This document shows positions 9,207 through 16,627 of a DNA stretch of 64,000 nt, piece after piece. The translations under genes and the position numbers were made by a program. The notes under the pieces are model-generated. The model saw only the letters and a program-made list of their open reading frames with translations. It ran no database searches and was not told the DNA's origin. The stretch is from Bog-473 sp964457065. Lineage in GTDB: Bacteria; Actinomycetota; Acidimicrobiia; Acidimicrobiales; RAAP-2. The stretch spans positions 1 through 64,000 of the forward strand of contig CAYWDQ010000004.1 of assembly GCA_964457065.1 (NCBI GenBank). The letters run 5' to 3'. Positions within the stretch are counted from its first letter, which is position 1. Each line of letters opens with the position of its first letter.

Positions 9207-10362
9207 ACGCTGGTGAGGGCGTCGAGGCGGAGAGCCGCCCCGTGGGGCTCTTGAAGGTGATCTCGACGTTGGCGTCCCCGGACATCTTCCACCCCATCTC
9301 GTGGACGTTGCGGTGATGCAGGTCGCAGAGCTCGACGAGGTTGCACAGGTCGGTCGGTCCGCCTTCGATCCAGTGCCGGACGTGGTGCACGTCGGTGAAC
9401 TCGGTATAGGTGCAACCTGGGAAACGACACCCCTTGTCGCGCCGTCGGATCTCAATCCGTTGGGCATCAGTCGGATCGCGCCGGGCCCTTCCGAGGTTGA
9501 GGCTCTGCCCCGTCGGCCCGTCGGCGGAGACGAGCACCTTGGCGTCGCAGGCGAGCCTGCGGGCGACCTCTCGCGACAGCGGACCCAGCACGTCGAGTTC
9601 GGCGCCGCCTTCACCGCCGGCAAGGAAGCTCATGTCGGCGTGGACGACCACGGTCGGTCGGTTGCGGCGCATGCCCCCGGCTCGGGCCTCTTGCGGGTGC
9701 TCGCCCGTTTTCCCCGTGGCGTCGCTCCTGCACACGGCGACCAGTGCGTCGGCCATCCGCTGATCGAACGGCGCCCGATCGCGGAGACGTCGGGCGGCCC
9801 GGGCGATGAGTGAGCTCTTCACGACCGCGTACTGGTCCTCGGGGAGGACACCCGTCAGGCTGCGACGGCGGTCGTCGAAGCGAAGGAACCGCCTGGCATA
9901 GAAGCCGGTGGCCTGCCCGTCGGATTGGCTTCGAGCTGCGATCGCGAGCTCCCGCACCTGCTTGGCCGACCAGTGCGTGGCCTGCTCGGCCAAGGTGGCG
10001 TCGGTCTCGGGCTTGGCCACCTCGACCAGGGGCTTCACCTGGTCGAAGGACAGCTTTCCCTGCGACAGCGCGTCTGAGATCTTCGGTAGTTGATGGAGCT
10101 TGGCCGCCGCGGTGACCCATTCCCGAGCGGTGGTCGCCGTGACGCCGCAACGCTGGACGAGCCAGGCCACCATTGACGTCGCACCGTCCACCCTCCAGGC
10201 TTTGCGCCGGTCGAGTTCCACCACGGCGTCGAGCAACTGACTCTGATGCGCGGAGATCGCACGGTGATGCTGCGCCACGCTGGAGACGAGGGTTTCGGTC
10301 CGACGTGACACGGTGTCGGGGCGAGGGCCGTCTCGGAGGGTGGTGGTCGCCATGCGAAGCAT
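9175..10362 (-). CDS. DUF222 (13E12 family) protein with C-terminal HNH endonuclease domain
   Basis: A 395-residue protein. The DUF222 region fills roughly residues 25-270 (WLVQRCGVTATTAREWV, then VKPLVEVAKPETDATLAEQA). A compact HNH nuclease domain follows (CRFPGCTYTEFTDVHHVRHW, then LCDLHHRNVHE) with two zinc-type Cys and the catalytic His pair. These proteins are multicopy in actinobacteria (REP13E12 elements of mycobacteria) and are suspected selfish or phage-linked genes, but their target is unknown. The start is ATG 10362, or ATG 10353 three codons later. The gene is complete, and its end overlaps menD by 32 bases. No terminal repeats are seen around it. Confidence 0.9.
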   Translation of the reverse strand: MLRMATTTLRDGPRPDTVSRRTETLVSSVAQHHRAISAHQSQLLDAVVELDRRKAWRVDGATSMVAWLVQRCGVTATTAREWVTAAAKLHQLPKISDALSQGKLSFDQVKPLVEVAKPETDATLAEQATHWSAKQVRELAIAARSQSDGQATGFYARRFLRFDDRRRSLTGVLPEDQYAVVKSSLIARAARRLRDRAPFDQRMADALVAVCRSDATGKTGEHPQEARAGGMRRNRPTVVVHADMSFLAGGEGGAELDVLGPLSREVARRLACDAKVLVSADGPTGQSLNLGRARRDPTDAQRIEIRRRDKGCRFPGCTYTEFTDVHHVRHWIEGGPTDLCNLVELCDLHHRNVHEMGWKMSGDANVEITFKSPTGRLSASTPSPAFTSARDGPPR

Positions 10363-10437
10363 GAACGGTCGTGGGTCGCGGGGCGGAGGGACGTCAAAGC
10401 GGCGAAGGAGCGTCCCACGGGGCCGTTCCCCCGCCCT

Positions 10438-11928
10438 TCAGCGATAACGGTCGGCGGGCACCCATTCTCCGTGGCTGCGCAGTGGCAGCCGCTCCGGCAG
10501 GTGGATGATCGCTTCGGGGCGCCCGCGGGCCATGGAGGAAGCGTCGAGAACGTAGAGATGACTCGACCCGGTGTTCGCGTCGTCGACCACGGTGAGCAGC
10601 CAGCCCTCGTCGTCACTGCGGCCGTCTGCGGCCCGGACGAAGACCGGCTCGCTTGCGTTACGCCAGGGGCCGGGGTTCCAGGCCGCCACCTCGTTGCGCT
10701 CCAGGTCGAACTTCAGCAGACCATCGGGGGCGGCGGGAGTGTCCCACCGACCCGGCCCCCGCCGCGGCCCTGCCCCCGGCGGCCCATCGCCCCAGTTCAT
10801 TTCGACGCAGTACCCATAGCGGAAGGCGGCACCCTCACGGAGCGCGTCCATGCGTGGATACTCGACGTGGCGCTCGTCGACCTGCACCCGCTCCAGCCGG
10901 TTGCCATCGATGCGCCACCGTTCCAGGACCCCCAGACTCCCCCCGATCGCCGTCAGGCCGATCCCGTAGGGGCCCACCACGGATGCAGTGCGGTCGACCG
11001 GCTGTCCCGCCTCGGGTGCGTCATAGCGGCAGACGTACAGCACGATCTCGCCACCGCCACCCCCGCCGCCCCGTTCCGGGCCGACCTCCCACGCCCCGAG
11101 CACATGGGTCACCAGACAGGGATCGACACGGAACCACCGCACGCCGGTCCCGTCACCGCCCCGCCGAACGATGCCGAGCCAGCCCTCCGCACCGGGGACC
11201 CATCCGAAGGGCACGGCCATGCCGGAGCCGTCGGGCAGGCGGGCAGTCGGTGACTCGATGAAGACCACATGATCTGCGGTCACACCGATGTCGTGCTGCC
11301 AGGTGGCCCGCTCCAGCGCCACCGACTGGGCACTGCGCAGCCCGCCGCCGGCTTCCCACTCCCCGATGCGCAGCCAGATACCGTCCGGCTCACCCGCACC
11401 CTGGCCGTCACCGTCACCACCGCCCCGAGGATCGAGCCCGTCGTCGACGGCGAACAGCACGCGGCTGCCGTCAGCGGCCGCACGGTGCACGTGTGACGCG
11501 ATGGGCACGGTCAGCCCTCCGGAGAACTCCTCGGGTTCGAGCAACCGTGAGTACTGCGACGGGAGCCCGGCCTCGGGGAGCGCCAGCACGGAGCCGGCGT
11601 GCCAGAACACCCCGGCGTCGGCATCGGACTCCCGCCTCAGGTACGACACCGCCTTGCCGTCGCGTAGCTCCACCGCGTGCAGGGCACCCCTGGGCCGACG
11701 CATCGTGACCGCGGGCAGGTCCCCATGCCCGTCACGGTCACCGTCAGCGCCGGCCCCACCGCCACCGCCCTCGCCACCGCCCTCGCCACCGCCCTCGCCA
11801 CCGCCACCGTCACCGCCGGCACCGCCACCGCTCCCAGCCCCCGGTCCGATCCGGAAGAAGGTCCCCTGCAGGTCCGGCGGCAACGAGCCCTCCATCGGCA
11901 GGGCGGGCCCCCAACCAGTCCCGATCAC
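10438..11928 (-). CDS. carotenoid oxygenase family protein with glycine-rich insert
   Basis: A 496-residue member of the carotenoid/apocarotenoid cleavage dioxygenase family, non-haem iron enzymes with a seven-bladed propeller. The opening GSLPPDLQGTFFRIGPG is typical. Four iron-ligand His motifs can be placed: ASHVHR, WQHDIGV, THVLGAWE and RSHGEWVP. After the IGPG motif, residues 33-60 are an almost pure Gly/Glu/Asp stretch from a 12-base tandem repeat, which is not part of the fold; smaller Gly runs recur later. The substrate is unknown, and no carotenoid synthesis gene is nearby. The start GTG 11928 is the only sensible one, without a clear ribosome binding site. Confidence 0.88.
   Translation of the reverse strand: MIGTGWGPALPMEGSLPPDLQGTFFRIGPGAGSGGGAGGDGGGGEGGGEGGGEGGGGGAGADGDRDGHGDLPAVTMRRPRGALHAVELRDGKAVSYLRRESDADAGVFWHAGSVLALPEAGLPSQYSRLLEPEEFSGGLTVPIASHVHRAAADGSRVLFAVDDGLDPRGGGDGDGQGAGEPDGIWLRIGEWEAGGGLRSAQSVALERATWQHDIGVTADHVVFIESPTARLPDGSGMAVPFGWVPGAEGWLGIVRRGGDGTGVRWFRVDPCLVTHVLGAWEVGPERGGGGGGGEIVLYVCRYDAPEAGQPVDRTASVVGPYGIGLTAIGGSLGVLERWRIDGNRLERVQVDERHVEYPRMDALREGAAFRYGYCVEMNWGDGPPGAGPRRGPGRWDTPAAPDGLLKFDLERNEVAAWNPGPWRNASEPVFVRAADGRSDDEGWLLTVVDDANTGSSHLYVLDASSMARGRPEAIIHLPERLPLRSHGEWVPADRYR
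11758..11832. repeat. 12-base tandem repeat inside the carotenoid oxygenase gene
   Basis: The unit GCCACCGCCCTC (plus-strand view) occurs three times perfectly at 11761-11796, followed by degenerate copies to about 11832. On the coding strand it encodes Gly-Gly-Gly-Glu-type repeats. The unit is a multiple of three, so copy-number changes keep the reading frame. Confidence 0.85.
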
Positions 11929-11996
11929 CCGACGGCCCGGCTCGTGCAGTTCTCCATGCGGCCGATCAACCTACCTGCGTATGGCAAAGTCGCGGC

Positions 11997-13268
11997 ATGC
12001 CGACGCTCTCTGAGGACCTCGCCTTCCGCGGCCTGATCCACCAGATGACCGACGCGGCGCTCCCGAAGCGCCTCGACCACCCCGGGCTCACGGTCTACGC
12101 CGGCTTTGACCCGTCCGCGGACAGCCTCCACGTCGGCAACCTCCTCCAGCTCTGCACCCTGCGGAGGTTCCAGGAGGCCGGCCACCGCCCCATCTCCCTC
12201 GCGGGCGGCGGCACGGGCATGATCGGCGACCCCGGCGGAAAAGAGGACGAGCGGCAGCTCCTCGACCTCGAGACGATCGAAGGCCATCTCGAGAGCATCC
12301 GTCCGCAGCTCGGCCAGTTCCTGGACCTCGGGAACGACCGGGCGCTCCTCCTCAACAACGTCGACTGGCTGGGCAGCATCTCGGTGCTCGAGTTCCTGCG
12401 TGACGTCGGCAAGCACTTCACGGTGAACCAGATGGTCGGCAAGGAGTCGGTCAAGACACGATTCGAGCGGCCGGACCAGGGGATCTCGTACACCGAATTC
12501 AGCTACATGCTGCTGCAGGCCTACGACTTCCTGCGTCTCCACGTCGACCACGGGTGTGACGTCCAGATCGGGGGCAGCGACCAGTGGGGCAACATCACCA
12601 TGGGCGTCGAGCTCATCCGCAGGGTCTGCGGGGACGAGGCCTGGGGCCTCACCACGCCGCTGATCGTGAAGCCGGACGGCACCAAGTACGGCAAGACCGA
12701 GACCGGCACGGTCTGGCTCGATCCCGCCCGGACCAGCCCCTTCGCCATGTACCAGTTCTTCGTCAACACTCCGGACGAGCAGGTCGGTCAGCTGCTGCGC
12801 TTCCTCACCTTCCTGCCACATCACGAGATCGAGGCCCTGGACGCAGAGACGACCGACAACCCCCAGCTCCGCGCCGCCCAGAGGGGCCTGGCCCGCGCGG
12901 TCGTCGCGCTCGTGCACGGCGAGGCGGAGGTGGCGAAGTGCGAGGAGGCGTCCGCGGCCCTCTTCGGTGAGGAGATCGCGGGCCTCAGCGAGGAGATGCT
13001 GCTGGCCGTGACCGCGGACGCGCCGACCACCGAGATCCCGCGAGAGCAGGTCCGAGACGGCCTGACCCTGGTCGACGTCCTCGAGCGCACCGGTCTGGCC
13101 AAGTCGAAGGGCGAGGCCAAGCGCACCATCGACCAGGGTGGTGCCTACGTCAACAATGTTCGGCAGACCGACGCCGCCCGGACGCTCGGCCCCGCCGACC
13201 TCCTGCACGACCGCTACGTCGTGGTGCGCAAGGGGCGGCGAGAGGTCCACATCGTCCGGGCCACATGA
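11997..13268 (+). CDS. tyrS: tyrosyl-tRNA synthetase
   Basis: A class I aminoacyl-tRNA synthetase of 423 residues charging tRNA-Tyr. The HIGH-type motif is HVGN at 45-48, the KMSKS equivalent is KYGKT at 230-234, and YAGFDPSADSLH is typical of the bacterial enzyme. The C-terminal S4 RNA-binding domain occupies roughly 355-420 (SKGEAKRTIDQGGAYVNN). The start ATG 11997 has no Shine-Dalgarno. CAAAGT lies six bases upstream, one mismatch from the TANNNT leaderless pattern. The stop overlaps the ATG of the lipoprotein gene (ATGA). Confidence 0.97.
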   Translation: MPTLSEDLAFRGLIHQMTDAALPKRLDHPGLTVYAGFDPSADSLHVGNLLQLCTLRRFQEAGHRPISLAGGGTGMIGDPGGKEDERQLLDLETIEGHLESIRPQLGQFLDLGNDRALLLNNVDWLGSISVLEFLRDVGKHFTVNQMVGKESVKTRFERPDQGISYTEFSYMLLQAYDFLRLHVDHGCDVQIGGSDQWGNITMGVELIRRVCGDEAWGLTTPLIVKPDGTKYGKTETGTVWLDPARTSPFAMYQFFVNTPDEQVGQLLRFLTFLPHHEIEALDAETTDNPQLRAAQRGLARAVVALVHGEAEVAKCEEASAALFGEEIAGLSEEMLLAVTADAPTTEIPREQVRDGLTLVDVLERTGLAKSKGEAKRTIDQGGAYVNNVRQTDAARTLGPADLLHDRYVVVRKGRREVHIVRAT

Positions 13269-13771
13269 GGCGGCGTTTCCTGGTCCTCTCCGTCGTGCTC
13301 ATGTTCGGGTCCGCCCTCACCCTGACGTCCTGTGCGGGCGCCGACCAGCAGGGCGACGCCGCGCAGCGGATGTCGGCGTGGGTCGGCGGGACCAGCTTCG
13401 GGGCGGACATCGGCACGCTCACGGCCGACAACGCACGGGTGCCCAAGGTCGCGCCGAACGGATCGGGAGCACTGCATGCCGCCTGCAGTACGACCCTCAA
13501 CGACGCCGAGGTGGCCTACGCCGAGCTGCCTTCGCCCGACCCCGACGTGAACCAACTTCTCAACAGCGCCTACATGCTCGAGCAGACGTCGGCCAACGAC
13601 TGCTACGACGCCGGTGGTCCCCACACGAAGCTCCTGACCGAGTCCGTGCGCGACGGCATCAAGGCCCAGGCGCTGTTCAACGAGGCGCTCCAGCGCATAA
13701 GGCAGATCGACGGCAAGGCTGTCTCCACGACGACGACCACCGACAACTCCGCCGGCGGCATCCTCGGGTGA
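13265..13771 (+). CDS. putative lipoprotein of unknown function
   Basis: A 168-residue protein with a positively charged N-terminus (MRRR), a hydrophobic stretch and a lipobox LTSC with the lipidated Cys at about 23. It is predicted to be anchored on the outer face of the membrane. The mature part contains two further Cys (in HAACSTTLND and ANDCYDAGG) and a Thr-rich tail (STTTTTDNS). I do not recognise a named domain. It overlaps tyrS upstream and the flavin reductase downstream by four bases each, so the three form one translational unit. Confidence 0.8.
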   Translation: MRRRFLVLSVVLMFGSALTLTSCAGADQQGDAAQRMSAWVGGTSFGADIGTLTADNARVPKVAPNGSGALHAACSTTLNDAEVAYAELPSPDPDVNQLLNSAYMLEQTSANDCYDAGGPHTKLLTESVRDGIKAQALFNEALQRIRQIDGKAVSTTTTTDNSAGGILG

Positions 13772-14328
13772 GCCCGACCGGCGACGAACCCGCCGATGCG
13801 CCCGACGCATCGTCGGCCGAGGACGAGCTCGACCGCCATCGCCGCCGCGTGCTGTGGGCGCTCCCGACAGGCCTGTACGTCGTCGGTAGCCGCGACGGGG
13901 ACGAGGTCAACTTGATGACGGCCAACCTGGTGGTCCAGGTGTGCACGGAGCCCAAGCTGGTCGGAGTGGCGCTGGAACGGGGCTCGGTGACCGCCCGCCT
14001 GGTGAGCCGAGGCCTCTCGTTCACGATCTCGCTGCTGCACCGCGCCGACCGCGACGTGGTGCGGCGCTTCGTGAAGCCGGTGACCGACGTCGAACGGACG
14101 GCGGACGGGGCCGTCGTCTCCATGTCGGGCCACTCCGTCACGGAGGTCGGACCCGGTCGGGTTCCCGTGCTCGCTGCCGCGGCGGGCTACCTCGCCTGCA
14201 CGCTCAGCCGCGCCGAGGAGCTCGGGAGCCACACGCTGGTGATCGGGGAGGTCGCGGAGGTCGGCGGGGAGCCGGCGGAAGCGGAGATCCTCCGGATGGA
14301 GGACACTCGCATGCACTACGGCGGCTGA
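13768..14328 (+). CDS. flavin reductase-like (FMN-binding split barrel) protein
   Basis: A 186-residue split-barrel flavoprotein of the flavin reductase family. The typical opening is LPTGLYVVGSRDGDEVNLMTANLV, and the core ends in HTLVIGEVAEV. Such proteins reduce FMN or FAD with NAD(P)H, often for a partner monooxygenase, but none is adjacent. The GTG start overlaps the lipoprotein stop (GTGA). About 25 N-terminal residues, rich in Asp and Ala, precede the fold. Confidence 0.85.
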   Translation: MSPTGDEPADAPDASSAEDELDRHRRRVLWALPTGLYVVGSRDGDEVNLMTANLVVQVCTEPKLVGVALERGSVTARLVSRGLSFTISLLHRADRDVVRRFVKPVTDVERTADGAVVSMSGHSVTEVGPGRVPVLAAAAGYLACTLSRAEELGSHTLVIGEVAEVGGEPAEAEILRMEDTRMHYGG

Positions 14329-14358
14329 ACCCGGGAGCCGAGCCATGGCACACCGGCC

Positions 14359-14376
14359 GCCCGCCCGCAGGCGGGC
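14359..14376. terminator. hairpin between convergent genes, possible bidirectional terminator
   Basis: A perfect 7-base-pair stem GCCCGCC/GGCGGGC with loop CGCA lies between the stops of the flavin reductase (14328) and the convergent 79-residue gene (14378). There is no T-run on either side, so intrinsic termination is uncertain. Confidence 0.5.
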
Positions 14377-14377
14377 A

Positions 14378-14617
14378 TCAGTCCGAGGCGTCGTCCCGGG
14401 CGTCCGGTGGGCGCAGGTCGATGCGCAGGGTGAGGATCCCGTCCTCCAGCTCCGCCTCCGCGTCACCGATCATGGCGTAGTCCGTGTAGTCGCGTTGAGC
14501 CTGCTCGCGGAAGCGCTGGCGTTCGGGCCCCTCGATCGGCGGCATGCCCCGGGTCCGCACGGCCTCGGCTCGCTCGCGAAAGCGTGTGATCATCGCTTGG
14601 GGATCGAAAGCGGTCAC
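14378..14617 (-). CDS. small conserved acidic protein of unknown function
   Basis: A 79-residue soluble protein rich in Arg, Glu and Asp. The N-terminal half looks helical (RFRERAEAVRTRGMPPIEGPER) and the C-terminal half looks like beta strands (AELEDGILTLRIDLRPP). It has no Cys, membrane segment or signal peptide, and I do not recognise a named family. Codon use is strongly GC-rich at third positions, like the neighbours. The GTG start has a TACGCT hexamer seven bases upstream (14625-14630), supporting a real, leaderless gene. Confidence 0.7.
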   Translation of the reverse strand: MTAFDPQAMITRFRERAEAVRTRGMPPIEGPERQRFREQAQRDYTDYAMIGDAEAELEDGILTLRIDLRPPDARDDASD

Positions 14618-14624
14618 GGCGGTC

Positions 14625-14630
14625 AGCGTA
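14625..14630 (-). promoter_or_regulatory. leaderless -10 hexamer of the 79-residue gene
   Basis: TACGCT on the minus strand, 7 bases before the GTG at 14617; there is no ribosome binding site. Confidence 0.45.
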
Positions 14631-14648
14631 GAGGTTCAATGGTGCGCC

Positions 14649-14958
14649 GTGAGCCCCGACACTGCCGCCGCCGGTGAATCCTCCCTGGTGACGCCGTTCA
14701 CCGCGGCGACCTCCCGGCAGCGCCACTCCGCCGTGTCGCAACCGCGACCGGGTGCTCAAGTGGTACGCCAAGGGCCGGTCGAGGGGGCGTCGGGCTACGG
14801 TCACCGAGCTCGAGGTCCACGACGCTGCGCTCCTGGTGGGTCTCCGGCTCGACGACGGTCAGGGACTCTGGCAGGTCCTGGGGGTGGGGACCGACGGTGT
14901 CAACGACATCGGGGGTTTCGGCGAGCGGAACAGTGCCGTTGCATCCCTGGTCCCCTGA
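14649..14958 (+). pseudogene. probable decayed SnoaL/NTF2-like gene
   Basis: Two overlapping frames look like one interrupted gene. A frame from GTG 14649 gives an N-terminus starting SPDTAAAGESS. A different frame running to 14958 gives RDRVLKWYAKG, TELEVHDAALLVGLRL and DIGGFGERNSAV, which resembles the C-terminal half of SnoaL/NTF2-like proteins (a strand pair, then a G-F-x-x-R motif before a helix). The second frame has only GTG 14752 as a start, without a ribosome binding site. One frameshift would join the parts into about 103 residues, short for the fold. The antisense frame is also open but lacks a start. The identification is tentative. Between 14959 and 15021 I see only a possible TACACT -10 at 14993. 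Confidence 0.35.
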
Positions 14959-15021
14959 CCTGGGCCGGGGCGGACGCGTCGCCCGAAGCCACTACACTGG
15001 TCCGGCGGCCGAGATGGCCCG

Positions 15022-15069
15022 TATGGTCTGGTCGTGGTGGCGGGACGCGACGGTGCGGACCGGGTGTGA
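15022..15069 (+). promoter_or_regulatory. leaderless short upstream ORF before the small zinc protein
   Basis: TATGGT at 15022-15027 is followed by exactly six bases and GTG 15034. That opens an 11-residue reading frame (VVAGRDGADRV) ending in TGA at 15067-15069, one base before the AAGGAG ribosome binding site of the next gene. The arrangement suggests translational coupling or attenuation. The peptide contains no Cys, so it is not the known cysteine-sensing type. Confidence 0.4.
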
Positions 15070-15081
15070 CAAGGAGTTCTC

Positions 15082-15288
15082 GTGAAAAAGGGACGCCATC
15101 GGCGCTTCGAGGAAGCGCGCAGCCTGAAGCGGTCATCGACCGAGTCCACGGGACGGTGTCCCGAGTGTGGGGCTGAGCCTGACGACGTCCACGCTTCGTG
15201 GTGCCTCGCCGAGGAGGACAAGTACGACCGGATCCTCGGCTCCATCCCCGCGCCCTCGTACTCGGACGACGACCCGCTGAACGACTAG
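15082..15288 (+). CDS. small CCHC zinc-finger-like protein
   Basis: A 68-residue protein with a basic N-terminus (KKGRHRRFEEARSLKR), a compact metal site Cys26-x2-Cys29-x7-His37-x3-Cys41 and an acidic tail (SDDDPLND). It has one of the clearest ribosome binding sites in the window, AAGGAG at 15071-15076, five bases before the GTG. Function is unknown; nucleic-acid or protein binding is only a guess. Its TAG stop shares the palindrome CTAG with the stop of the convergent cysteine-rich gene. Confidence 0.75.
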   Translation: MKKGRHRRFEEARSLKRSSTESTGRCPECGAEPDDVHASWCLAEEDKYDRILGSIPAPSYSDDDPLND

Positions 15289-16103
15289 CTGGCGCCGCCC
15301 TCCAGGGCCACGACGGCGGCGACCGCCCGGGTCGCACTCGGGCCGTCCGCGTCCGAGCCGTTCCGACGACTCCGCACGGCGGGATGGGGGAGTGCAACCC
15401 CCTTCGTGCGCAGGACCTCGCGCTCCCGCACGAGCGCCACGAAGCGGTCGTACACCTTCGGCCCCACCATCTTGGTCAGCTCCGGCTGCATCTCCTCGTA
15501 GACCGGCTTGCTCCCGACGAACGCATCGGGCGCCTCGGTGCACCACCAGTGGAACTCACGGCCGCCCTTGCCCCAGTGGCGCCGGTCCCACTGGCGGATC
15601 ACGGAGGTGACGTGACCCTCGTCGTCGTCGACCTGGTCCTCGCGACGCAGGGGGAGCTGCCAGCACACCTCGGGCTTCAGCGTCATCGGGTTGACCCCGC
15701 GCCGCACGGCCGCGATGTGGAAGGCACAGCCCGCGCCGGCCGGGAAGTCCGGGCCGTTCAGGAAGATGCAGGCATCCTTGTGCAGCCGCGTCACCGTCTC
15801 GCCGTGCTTGTTGGTCTGGATGACGGTCTTCTTCACCCCGTGGTTCTGCCACTCCTCGGGAGTCAGGGTGGCGGCCACCTTCTCGACGTGGCGGGCATCC
15901 TTCTTGTCGACGAGATGCGCTCCGTAGCTGCAGCAGCCCTGCACCAGTTCCGGCGCAGGCCCGGTGAGCACGCCCTGGCACCCGTTGCCGAAGATGCAGG
16001 TCCAGTTGCTCGTCAAGAACGTGACGTCGAACACCCATGTCCGCTCTTCGCCCTCGTCCTCGAAGCTGAGCCACTCGTGCGTGTCCGTCGGTGTGCGCGC
16101 CAC
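15285..16103 (-). CDS. cysteine-rich protein of unknown function, conserved type
   Basis: A 272-residue soluble protein with many conserved-looking Cys: Cys36-x5-Cys42 (CIFGNGC), Cys57-Cys58 (GCCSYGAH), then KDACIFLN, GCAFH, EVCWQLPL and WWCTEAPDAF. The spacing recalls zinc or iron-sulfur proteins of the YkgJ type, but I cannot assign a family with confidence. The C-terminal 40 residues are basic and variable. GTG 16103 is chosen over longer frames because TAACGT lies 8 bases before it and the text upstream is low-complexity. It is convergent with, and overlaps by four bases, the zinc-finger gene. Confidence 0.82.
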   Translation of the reverse strand: MARTPTDTHEWLSFEDEGEERTWVFDVTFLTSNWTCIFGNGCQGVLTGPAPELVQGCCSYGAHLVDKKDARHVEKVAATLTPEEWQNHGVKKTVIQTNKHGETVTRLHKDACIFLNGPDFPAGAGCAFHIAAVRRGVNPMTLKPEVCWQLPLRREDQVDDDEGHVTSVIRQWDRRHWGKGGREFHWWCTEAPDAFVGSKPVYEEMQPELTKMVGPKVYDRFVALVREREVLRTKGVALPHPAVRSRRNGSDADGPSATRAVAAVVALEGGAS

Positions 16104-16111
16104 GGCTTGGC

Positions 16112-16117
16112 ACGTTA
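16112..16117 (-). promoter_or_regulatory. leaderless -10 hexamer of the cysteine-rich gene
   Basis: TAACGT on the minus strand, 8 bases before GTG 16103. It decides the start of the gene. Confidence 0.45.
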
Positions 16118-16256
16118 CAGCGTGCGGGCCACGCACCGACGCACTCGGCGCGCACAGCGCGATGAGGTCGGCCCGCCCCGCCGCTCCTCGCCGACCCCGA
16201 TCGGGGGCCGGACCCCGGTGTGCCCAGAGCCCGACCCGACCGAAGCGGTCGGTGCT

Positions 16257-16499
16257 CAGCCCGCCGGCCCTCGTCGAACACCTCGATGGCCGAGCGCAGG
16301 GTGCAGTCGCCATCGGCCGACGCGCACGCAGCCGCATCTGTGATGCCGTTGTCTGCAGCGTCGTTCACCGTGACGGTGGTGGGGGCGAGGGCACCCGACG
16401 GTCCGGCGCCCAGGGGCACTGCACTGCGGCGAGGCCGGCTCCGACCCCCGATGCGACGAGAGTGATTCCCGCCGTGAAACGCCCGAGCACCTTGAGCAC
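16257..16499 (-). pseudogene. frameshifted remnant of a secreted CSLREA-type beta-helix protein
   Basis: GTG 16499 follows a good ribosome binding site (GGGAGG) and opens a signal peptide (VLKVLGRFTAGITLVASG, then GAGLAAVQ), but this frame stops at 16365. A one-base shift near codon 30 restores LGAGPSGALAPTTVTVNDAADNG and then ASADGDCTLRSAIEVFDEG. That is the CSLREA motif found after the signal peptide of secreted parallel-beta-helix proteins. Past about 16257 the sequence degenerates into Arg/Gly/Ser text, and no repeat domain follows. I read this as a dead gene truncated to its N-terminus. From 16104 to 16256 I see no intact gene. Confidence 0.6.
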
Positions 16500-16615
16500 G
16501 CTGCACCTCCCGTTGATGAGCGCTCCGGACCGCATCCGAGGACGCGCCCACGTGCCATGGGCGATGCCGCCGGCGCGCCGGCACGGCTGGCGTCCTGGGG
16601 AACGCACCCAGGCCG

Positions 16616-16621
16616 TAGACT
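16616..16621 (+). promoter_or_regulatory. leaderless -10 hexamer of nfuA
   Basis: TAGACT, exactly six bases before ATG 16628; no ribosome binding site is present. Confidence 0.55.
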
Positions 16622-16627
16622 TGGCCC

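Noticed and set aside
11758..11832. CRISPR-like array
   Set aside because: Units are only 12 bases, contiguous, without spacers, and lie inside a coding frame.
14752..14958. Intact small gene of 68 residues
   Set aside because: No ribosome binding site or leaderless hexamer, coding-like text continues upstream of the only start, and a second frame carries the likely N-terminus; treated as part of a pseudogene.
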